Below, piece by piece: positions 54,364 through 61,117 of a stretch of DNA of 64,000 bases (position 1 is the stretch's first letter; each line of letters opens with the position of its first letter). Source of the DNA: JBHJHP01 sp042219825 (GTDB lineage Bacteria > Bacteroidota > Bacteroidia > Bacteroidales > UBA5342); contig NZ_JBHJHQ010000008.1 of the NCBI RefSeq assembly GCF_042219825.1, positions 62,001 to 126,000 on the forward strand. Direction: 5' to 3'. Under the pieces are notes generated by a model. It saw only the letters and a program-made list of their open reading frames with translations, did no database searches and was not told where the DNA came from. Position numbers and translations under genes: made by a program.

Positions 54364-54412
54364 CTTTACTTACTACTTATCACTTACTACTTATTACTTA
54401 TTACTTACAACT
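54364..54412. repeat. Right heptanucleotide array flanking the four-helix gene
   Basis: Read on the plus strand: CTTTACT, TACTACT, TATCACT, TACTACT, TATTACT, TATTACT, TACAACT, seven units in exact register. It is the reverse complement of the unit in the left array. Confidence 0.7.
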
Positions 54413-54419
54413 ATTTAGC

Positions 54420-55493
54420 TTACGTCAATATCAGATAGTCATAATGAATAATAGGCTTCTCACCTTTCACACCAATTACATTCTGAGCTTTATCAGAACC
54501 GTACATGGCACGTCCCAATCCGACTTTTTGCCCGGTTTCATCAACAATATCTATCAGGTCGCCTTTTTTAAAGTTCCCTTCAATACCGGTCATGCCAACC
54601 GGAAGTACACTGGTGGCGTGATTGGATTTCAGGGCCTCCCTGGCACCGGAGTTAATCAGAATTCTACCTTTGGTAAATTCTCCCGAATGCGCAATCCACT
54701 TTTTAATTGGGCTGGACTTTGAAACACCCTTAAAATGTGTATATACCACATCAGGCTTTTCATCAATAATATCCAGTATAATATTCTCTTTCAGGCCATT
54801 TGCAATAAAAACTTCCATGCCATGACTGGCCGCTTTCTGCGCAATATTATACTTGGTTTTCATGCCACCACGGCCAAAACTTGATTTCTGAACCGTTATA
54901 AATTCCGACAGATCGGCATCCGAAGACTCCACCTCACGAATAACAATCGATGTCGGATTTTTCGGGTCACCATTAAATATGCCATCAATGTTACTCAGAA
55001 TAAAAAGTGCTTCCACATCTGTCATGGAACCAATCAAGCCCGATAATTCATCGTTATCGGTAAACATCAGTTCTGTCACAGAAATCGCATCGTTTTCGTT
55101 GATTATTGGTATAATGCCATGATCCAAAAGGCTTGTCAGACAATTCCTGAGATTCAGATAATGCAGCCTGTCGCGAAAGTCCTCCTTGGTAACCAGTATC
55201 TGTGCACATTTTAACTGGTAAATATCCAGAAGCGATGAATAGCTGTTAATCAGGTTCACCTGCCCGACTGAAGACCAGATCTGACGCTGTGAAACAATAT
55301 CGCCATTCGAGAAGTTACCTATAACACCCTTGCCGGCAGCCACAGCGCCCGAAGAAACCAGAATGAGATCAATGCCCCTTTTTCTAAGGTGGGCCATCTG
55401 ATAAACAAGCTGGGCCATCACCTCTTTGTTGAGCGTTCCGTTCCCGCCTGCCAGCACATTCGATCCAACTTTTATGGCAACCCGCTTAAACAT
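54420..55493 (-). CDS. proB: Glutamate 5-kinase
   Basis: Phosphorylates glutamate as the first, usually proline-inhibited step of proline synthesis. The amino-acid kinase domain covers about 1-255 (VAIKVGSNVLAGG, LVSSGAVAAGKG, PIINENDAI), and a C-terminal PUA domain about 270-350 (RILINSGAREALK). 357 residues, ATG at 55493, one base after the proC stop. Confidence 0.94.
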   Translation of the reverse strand: MFKRVAIKVGSNVLAGGNGTLNKEVMAQLVYQMAHLRKRGIDLILVSSGAVAAGKGVIGNFSNGDIVSQRQIWSSVGQVNLINSYSSLLDIYQLKCAQILVTKEDFRDRLHYLNLRNCLTSLLDHGIIPIINENDAISVTELMFTDNDELSGLIGSMTDVEALFILSNIDGIFNGDPKNPTSIVIREVESSDADLSEFITVQKSSFGRGGMKTKYNIAQKAASHGMEVFIANGLKENIILDIIDEKPDVVYTHFKGVSKSSPIKKWIAHSGEFTKGRILINSGAREALKSNHATSVLPVGMTGIEGNFKKGDLIDIVDETGQKVGLGRAMYGSDKAQNVIGVKGEKPIIHYDYLILT

Positions 55494-55494
55494 C

Positions 55495-56298
55495 TTATTT
55501 ATTCACTTCAATTTTATTGTACGATGCCAGAATTCCCCTGATAATGGAGGAACTGAATCCTGCATGTTCCATCTCATTTAAGCCGGTAATGGTTACACCT
55601 TTAGGCGTGGTTACCTTATCAATTTCACTTTCAGGATGTGAATTGTTTTCCAGAATCAGCTCTGCAGCTCCTTTCACAATCTGTGCAGCCATCAACTTGG
55701 CATCATCGGCACCAAAACCAATTTCCACACCGCCCTGAATGGCAGCCCTGATAAACCGCAACGCAAAGGCTATTCCACAGCCCGCAATAGCTGTTGCAGC
55801 AGGCATCTGTTCTTCTGGAATAAAAATTACCTGTCCCAGTGTGCTGAATAACTTATCGATGGAACTGATCTGATCATTACTGGCATTGAACGAGGAGATA
55901 CAGGTCATAGATTCCTTTACGGCGATTCCTGTATTTGGCATCACCCTGAAAAAAGGCATTGTCTGGCCCAACAATTTATAAATATGCCCCGAGGTTACTC
56001 CTGTTACACAGGATGCAATCACCTGTTTTTCAGGATCAATCGCATCACGTATTTCATCAATCAGTTCGTCAATTTGCCAGGGCTTTACCACAAGTATGAT
56101 CAGATCACACCCGTTAACAGCTTCAGATGAATTATCTGTTATGTTATATCCCATTGCTTCTATCGAAGCCTTTCTGTGGGCATTTTTTTCTGCTAACGAC
56201 ATAGAATCTTTGGTGAATAAACCTGCAGATTCCAGTCCCTGAGCTATGGAAAACCCAAGATTTCCCGATCCTAATATGGCTACTTTGTTAAATATCAT
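55495..56298 (-). CDS. proC: Pyrroline-5-carboxylate reductase
   Basis: Last step of proline synthesis, NAD(P)H-dependent. The N-terminal VAILGSGNLGFSIAQGL is the Rossmann loop, VVKPWQ and FRVMPNTG the substrate site, and TTPKGVT the conserved C-terminal turn (VTTPKGVTITGLNEME). 267 residues. Its ATG overlaps the argD stop by four bases. Confidence 0.94.
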   Translation of the reverse strand: MIFNKVAILGSGNLGFSIAQGLESAGLFTKDSMSLAEKNAHRKASIEAMGYNITDNSSEAVNGCDLIILVVKPWQIDELIDEIRDAIDPEKQVIASCVTGVTSGHIYKLLGQTMPFFRVMPNTGIAVKESMTCISSFNASNDQISSIDKLFSTLGQVIFIPEEQMPAATAIAGCGIAFALRFIRAAIQGGVEIGFGADDAKLMAAQIVKGAAELILENNSHPESEIDKVTTPKGVTITGLNEMEHAGFSSSIIRGILASYNKIEVNK

Positions 56299-57431
56299 GA
56301 TCCTAAATTTTTAAGCTGTGTTTTGAATGCATCCAGAAAATAATCCGCATCTTCCTTTTTCAATGTCAGGGGAGGCAAAAGCCTGATGATGTGTTTTCCT
56401 GAAACTCCTGTAAAGATATGATTTTCGAATAAAAGTTTCTGTCTGATTGGTTTGATTTCCTCCTCAAATTCAATCCCGATCATCAATCCTTTACCGCGCA
56501 CTTCCTTAATTCCCTCTATGGATTTCAGTTCATTGATCAGGTAATTTCCAACTTCAAAACTATTCTCCACCAGCATCTCATCTTTTATCACATCCAATAC
56601 TGCAATAGACGCGGCACATGCCAGATGATTCCCGCCAAACGTCGTACCCAATATACCGTATTTGGCTTCAAACTCCGGGCCGATTAAAACACCTCCCACC
56701 GGGAAACCATTTCCCATGCCTTTTGCTATAGTGATAACATCAGGCAGAACCGGACTGTACTGGTGCGCAAAAAATTTCCCGCTTCGTCCGTAACCAGACT
56801 GGATCTCATCTAAAATCAAAACAGCTCCGTTTTTATGACAGGCATTCTGAAGGTTGACCAGAAATTCGGGATACGGTTCATTAATCCCGCCAATGCCCTG
56901 AATACCCTCAATAATTACAGCTGCCACATCACCTTTTTCCAGTTCAGCAACCACCGAATCAATATCGTTGAGCTCAAACAACACCCGTTCATGTGCATCA
57001 TTGATTGGCGCAATAATGCCAGGATTATCTGTAACGGCAACAGCCGCAGAAGTACGTCCATGAAACCCTTTTTTAAAGGCAATTACCTTCTTTCGTCCGG
57101 TATGAAAAGAAGCCAGTTTTAGTGCATTCTCGTTGGCTTCGGCACCTGAGTTACATAAAAAAAGTTTATAATCCTCATATCCTGACAGTTCCCCTAATTT
57201 TTGAGCCAGCTCAGTCTGCAAACTGTTTTGCACCGAATTGGAATAAAATCCTAGGTTGTTTAGTTGCTTAGTGATCAAACCTATATAATGCGGGTGTGAA
57301 TGACCAATGGAAATAACTGCATGACCGCCATATAAATCGAGATACTGCGTTCCTTTTTTATCGAACACATAGACATCTTTGGCTTTTACAGGCTCAATAT
57401 CAAACAGAGGATATACATCAAAAAGATTCAT
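56295..57431 (-). CDS. argD: Acetylornithine (acylornithine) aminotransferase
   Basis: Class III PLP-dependent aminotransferase of 378 residues converting N-acyl-glutamate semialdehyde to N-acylornithine. YLDLYGGHAVISIGHSHP, NSGAEANENALKLA, LILDEIQSGYGRSG and the lysine in VITIAKGMGNGFP that binds PLP are present. ATG at 57431; a TTG 15 codons upstream would start inside a terminator-like hairpin and is rejected. Coupled to proC by a four-base overlap. Because proB/A/C follow, glutamate-derived arginine and proline synthesis share this unit. Confidence 0.93.
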   Translation of the reverse strand: MNLFDVYPLFDIEPVKAKDVYVFDKKGTQYLDLYGGHAVISIGHSHPHYIGLITKQLNNLGFYSNSVQNSLQTELAQKLGELSGYEDYKLFLCNSGAEANENALKLASFHTGRKKVIAFKKGFHGRTSAAVAVTDNPGIIAPINDAHERVLFELNDIDSVVAELEKGDVAAVIIEGIQGIGGINEPYPEFLVNLQNACHKNGAVLILDEIQSGYGRSGKFFAHQYSPVLPDVITIAKGMGNGFPVGGVLIGPEFEAKYGILGTTFGGNHLACAASIAVLDVIKDEMLVENSFEVGNYLINELKSIEGIKEVRGKGLMIGIEFEEEIKPIRQKLLFENHIFTGVSGKHIIRLLPPLTLKKEDADYFLDAFKTQLKNLGS

Positions 57432-57441
57432 TGCTATAAGT

Positions 57442-57482
57442 TTAAAAAAACAAGTTGCTTCATATACATGAAACAACCTGTT
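57442..57482 (-). terminator. Strong hairpin with T-tract in the argD leader
   Basis: Minus strand: ACAGGTTGTTTCAT, four-base loop, ATGAAGCAACTTGT, then seven T residues, ending about 11 bases before the argD ATG. It has the form of an intrinsic terminator but lies at the 5' edge of argD, so it could act as an attenuator. Confidence 0.7.
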
Positions 57483-57620
57483 GAGTATTATAAAAAAGAT
57501 TGAAGAAGACCGCGCAGACTTTTAAGCATTTTTTGGGTATATAAACAACTAAAAACCCAATTTACAAGAAACACACTAAACAAACACAAGTCAAATGAAA
57601 AACTAACAACTAAAGATATG

Positions 57621-58586
57621 CTAGAAAGCCGTTGCTTTTAACCATAAACCGGTGGTCTCCTCCAATCCATACATTAAATTCATATTCTGAACTGCCTGTC
57701 CTGAAGCACCTTTCACAAGGTTATCAATAATGCTCACAACATGCAGTTTATCTCCGTATTTCTGCAAATACAACAAACACTTGTTGGTATTTACAACCTG
57801 TTTCACATCAGGGTTTTTGTCGGTTACGATTACAAACGGATGATCTTTGTAATACGCCTTATACAAAGTTACAACATCTTCAAGATCTGACTTAACCGTT
57901 GTATAAGCAGATGCTAAAATTCCACGTGTAAAGTTCCCGCGAACCGGAACAAAATTCAGGTCCTTGTTAAAACTGCTCTGCAACTGAACCAGTGACTGGT
58001 TTATTTCGCCCAAATGTTGGTGTTCAAATGCCTTATAAACAGAAATATTTCCGTTCCGCCAACTAAAATGGGAGGTTGCAGTTGGTTTCTGTCCTGCACC
58101 TGTCGATCCGGTTACAGCATGAACATGTACATCTGTGGTCAGCATTAAATTTGCTGCCAATGGCAACAAAGCCAGTTGAATAGCAGTAGCAAAACACCCC
58201 GGATTTGCAATGTGTTTTGCATTTACTATTTCCTCCTTTTGTAATTCCGGCAATCCATATACGAAGTCGTGATCGCCGTTAAGCCTGTAATCATGGCTTA
58301 AATCAATAATCTTTACATGCTCCGGAATCTCATGAGATTCCACAAATGTCTTTGACGCTCCATGCCCCATGCAAAGAAAAATTACATCGACTGAATCAAA
58401 GTTCAGCTCGTCTGTAAATGTTTGTTCCGTTTCCCCAAGAAGGTCTGTGTGAACATTAGTTACAGGATTTCCCGCATTACTGTTGCTATGAATAAATACG
58501 ATTTCAGCATCAGGATGATGCATTAATATTCGTATTAATTCTCCGGCAGTATATCCGGCTCCACCTATAATTCCCGTTCTGATCAT
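57621..58586 (-). CDS. argC: N-acetyl-gamma-glutamyl-phosphate reductase
   Basis: NADPH-dependent reduction of acylglutamyl phosphate in arginine synthesis. GIIGGAGYTAGELIRIL binds NADP and IANPGCFATAIQLALLPL contains the catalytic cysteine; KPTATSHFSWR and VPVRGNFTRGI follow. 321 residues. ATG at 58586, three bases after the argG stop. The 34-residue C-terminal region is complete. The upstream kinase gene argB is not in the window. Confidence 0.94.
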   Translation of the reverse strand: MIRTGIIGGAGYTAGELIRILMHHPDAEIVFIHSNSNAGNPVTNVHTDLLGETEQTFTDELNFDSVDVIFLCMGHGASKTFVESHEIPEHVKIIDLSHDYRLNGDHDFVYGLPELQKEEIVNAKHIANPGCFATAIQLALLPLAANLMLTTDVHVHAVTGSTGAGQKPTATSHFSWRNGNISVYKAFEHQHLGEINQSLVQLQSSFNKDLNFVPVRGNFTRGILASAYTTVKSDLEDVVTLYKAYYKDHPFVIVTDKNPDVKQVVNTNKCLLYLQKYGDKLHVVSIIDNLVKGASGQAVQNMNLMYGLEETTGLWLKATAF

Positions 58587-58589
58587 CAA

Positions 58590-59786
58590 TTAACTGTTTT
58601 TCTTTACAACGCTCTGATAAATCTTCATCTGATTACCCAGAATCTTTGTAAATCCTTTAACATCATCAGCACTCCATGCCTTATTTACCTCGCCATACTC
58701 TCCAAACTCTGATTTCATCAGATCGAAATCGGACTTAACTCCAACCAACACATAATTGTAAGGACGTAATTTAATTGTTACATCACCGCTCACATGTTTT
58801 TGAGTGCTTTCGAGGAATGCTTCCATGTCGCGCATGGATGGTTCCAGGTACTGCGATTCGTGTAAAAACATACCATACCAGGTCCCAATCTGGTCCTTCC
58901 AGTATTGTTGCCACTTGGAAAGCGTATGTTTTTCAAGCATCTGATGTGCTTTTATAATTAATATCGGAGCGGCAGCTTCAAAACCTACCCTTCCTTTTAT
59001 TCCAATAATTGTATCGCCAATGTGCATATCGCGGCCAACGCCCCAAGGCCCTGCCAGTTCCTCTATCTTACGGATTGCATCTACCGGGTTTTCAAATTTG
59101 GTTCCGTTTACACCTGTTACTTCACCTTTTTCAAAAGTGATCACCAATTTTTCCTCCCCGTTTTTTGTCATTTGGGTCGGATAAGCAGATTCCGGAAGCG
59201 TTTTTTCTGAGGTCAATGTTTCCTTTCCGCCAATGCTGGTTCCCCAAAGACCTTTATTAATGGAGTATTCCATTTTTGACCAGTCGGCCACAACACCGTG
59301 TTCCTTTAGGTAGTTAATTTCATATTCCCTTGTCAGGGTCATATCACGCGTAGGTGTCAGAATCTTTATTTCGGGGGCCAATACGTCAAACGTCAAATCG
59401 AATCTTACCTGATCGTTTCCTGCGCCGGTACTACCGTGGGCCACATAATCGGCCTTTATTTGTTTGGCGTATTCTATAATGGCGATGGCCTGGAAAACAC
59501 GTTCAGAACTTACAGAAATGGGATAGGTTCCGTTACGCAACACGTTACCATACACCATATAGCGGATGCTGTTTTTGTAATACTGATCCGTTACATCCAG
59601 TGTCACATGTTTTACTGAACCCAGTTTATAAGCCTTTTCTTCTATAATTGCCAGTTCCTTGTCAGAAAATCCTCCCGTATTGGCTACTGCAGTATATACT
59701 TCCAGATCTTTATCAACCGAAAGATATTTTGCACAAAACGAGGTATCCAAACCTCCACTGAACGCTAATAAAACCTTTTCCTTCAT
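58590..59786 (-). CDS. argG: Argininosuccinate synthase
   Basis: Condenses citrulline and aspartate with ATP. LLAFSGGLDTSFCAKYL is the PP-loop, followed by HGSTGAGNDQVRFD and EYEINYLKEHGV. 398 residues is normal. ATG at 59786, 13 bp after the GNAT gene. If the pathway uses acylcitrulline, deacylation must occur before this step. Confidence 0.95.
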   Translation of the reverse strand: MKEKVLLAFSGGLDTSFCAKYLSVDKDLEVYTAVANTGGFSDKELAIIEEKAYKLGSVKHVTLDVTDQYYKNSIRYMVYGNVLRNGTYPISVSSERVFQAIAIIEYAKQIKADYVAHGSTGAGNDQVRFDLTFDVLAPEIKILTPTRDMTLTREYEINYLKEHGVVADWSKMEYSINKGLWGTSIGGKETLTSEKTLPESAYPTQMTKNGEEKLVITFEKGEVTGVNGTKFENPVDAIRKIEELAGPWGVGRDMHIGDTIIGIKGRVGFEAAAPILIIKAHQMLEKHTLSKWQQYWKDQIGTWYGMFLHESQYLEPSMRDMEAFLESTQKHVSGDVTIKLRPYNYVLVGVKSDFDLMKSEFGEYGEVNKAWSADDVKGFTKILGNQMKIYQSVVKKNS

Positions 59787-59799
59787 CTTTTACTCCGGG

Positions 59800-60447
59800 T
59801 TAAAACAGGGAAAATATTCCTGTATTCTTTGCTTTCTTTTTTAGTTGTTCCTTAAACTTATGCCACCGCTCGCGTGATTTCTGAACAGTTTCCTCAACCT
59901 TTACCGGTTTCACGTCTTTTGTAGGATCGAATAACATTGCGGTACACAAACAATGCCGACGACCTGTTCTTAAAAGTATATCGTAATTTACGCAACTTTC
60001 ACAACCTTTCCAAAACGAATCATCTTCAGTTAACTCAGAAAATGTTACCGGTTTGTACCCAAGTTCTGAATTTATTTTCATTACAGCCAATCCTGTGGTT
60101 AAACCAAATAATTTAGACTGCGGAAATTTCTCGCGCGACAGTTGAAATGCCTTTTGCTTAATTTTTGTTGCAATTCCCTGCCCTCTGAAATCATCAGCCA
60201 CAATCAAACCGGAATTGGCCACAAACTTTTTACCCTGCCACGTTTCGATGTAGCAGAAACCTACAAATTTATTTTCATGAAGTGCAATTATCGCCTTCCC
60301 TTCCCTGATCTTATCTGCGATATAATCCGGAGACCGTTTGGCAATCCCTGTCCCTCTAACCTTTGCAGCTGCTGCTATTGTGGATAAAATATCGTCCACA
60401 AACACCAGATGCTCATCACTTGCCACTTTTACTTCAACGGGTTTCAT
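59800..60447 (-). CDS. GNAT acyltransferase of the arginine cluster, candidate acylglutamate synthase
   Basis: 215 residues. A GNAT fold with VADDFRGQGIATKIK, the pyrophosphate-binding loop for acyl-CoA, at about 82-96. The C-terminal part is cysteine-rich (CESCVNYD, HCLCTAM) and ends in a basic coiled segment. It lies between argR and argG in the direction of the pathway genes, exactly where an acyl donor step is needed and no argA or argJ is seen. Similar GNAT genes are found at this place in other Bacteroidota. Substrate (acetyl- or succinyl-CoA with glutamate) is inference. Confidence 0.75.
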   Translation of the reverse strand: MKPVEVKVASDEHLVFVDDILSTIAAAAKVRGTGIAKRSPDYIADKIREGKAIIALHENKFVGFCYIETWQGKKFVANSGLIVADDFRGQGIATKIKQKAFQLSREKFPQSKLFGLTTGLAVMKINSELGYKPVTFSELTEDDSFWKGCESCVNYDILLRTGRRHCLCTAMLFDPTKDVKPVKVEETVQKSRERWHKFKEQLKKKAKNTGIFSLF

Positions 60448-60481
60448 ATTTATAACTCCAAAAGCTAAGTAAAACCTCTAA

Positions 60482-60943
60482 TTAACTAATCCCTGGAAAC
60501 AGAAGCGAAAAAACAGTCATCACACTCGATTTGGAAAATCCCTCCTTCAATATAACCAATATGGTATCGTCTCCGGCAATAGTTCCTAAAATTTCAAATG
60601 CTCCACGCAAATCGATTATGGATGCTATTCCATTGGCAAATCCTGGTTTGGTTTTAATAACGGCCATATTTCCCGAAAACTCTATAGAGAGCCATCCCTG
60701 TGCCATAAACCGGTTTCCTGCCTCATCAGAAATGTTCTTAACCCCCGGAATAGTATATACATAATCCCCTTCCGGAAGCGGAACCTTGGCAACCTTCAGC
60801 TGTTTCAGGTCACGCGACAGGGTTGCCTGGGTCAAATCAAACCCCTTACCCTGAACGAGTTTTAGAAGTTCATCCTGATTACTCACCTTACTTTCCAGAA
60901 TGACTTCCCTGATAGCTAACAACCGCTCTGTTTTCTGTTTCAC
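60482..60943 (-). CDS. argR: Arginine repressor ArgR
   Basis: 153 residues from a GTG at 60943. The N-terminal winged helix (KTERLLAIREVILESK, then LTQATLSRDLKQL) binds ARG boxes, and the C-terminal GTIAGDDTILVIL motif binds arginine at the trimer interface. An ATG at 60985 would add a 14-residue hydrophobic tail not found in the family and would lie upstream of the predicted -7 box, so the GTG is preferred. Two ARG boxes lie directly upstream, suggesting autorepression. First gene of the leftward arginine unit. Confidence 0.88.
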   Translation of the reverse strand: MKQKTERLLAIREVILESKVSNQDELLKLVQGKGFDLTQATLSRDLKQLKVAKVPLPEGDYVYTIPGVKNISDEAGNRFMAQGWLSIEFSGNMAVIKTKPGFANGIASIIDLRGAFEILGTIAGDDTILVILKEGFSKSSVMTVFSLLFPGIS

Positions 60944-60949
60944 AAAAAT

Positions 60950-60984
60950 TGAATAAATATTCAAAATCGATGCAAAATTATTCA
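60950..60984. promoter_or_regulatory. Double ARG box, ArgR operator
   Basis: TGAATAAATATTCA at 60950-60963 is a perfect match to TGAATwwwwATTCA, and TGCAAAATTATTCA at 60971-60984 is a second box with two mismatches. Centre-to-centre distance is 21 bp, the same arrangement as in E. coli operators. Confidence 0.7.
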
Positions 60985-61004
60985 TTTATTTTAAAACCAG
61001 CCAA
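60973..61004 (-). promoter_or_regulatory. Predicted argR promoter
   Basis: Minus strand: TTG at 61004-61002, 21 bases, TAATTTTG at 60980-60973. The -7 box lies inside the second ARG box, so ArgR binding would block it. Transcription would start near 60966, 23 bases before the GTG. Confidence 0.55.
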
Positions 61005-61117
61005 CAATTTTGCAAATATTTTTATATTTTTGCGGCAGGTTTTTTAAAGCGTTAAAAACTCAAAAAACAGTGGGCTCTGAACTCGCTATTTTATCATCCA
61101 AAAAACAAAATTCATTC

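Noticed and set aside
52591..54412. CRISPR-like array
   Set aside because: The 7-bp units are directly adjacent with no spacers of constant length.
60943..60985. ATG at 60985 as the argR start
   Set aside because: It adds a tail absent from ArgR proteins and lies upstream of the predicted -7 box; the GTG at 60943 fits length and operator position.
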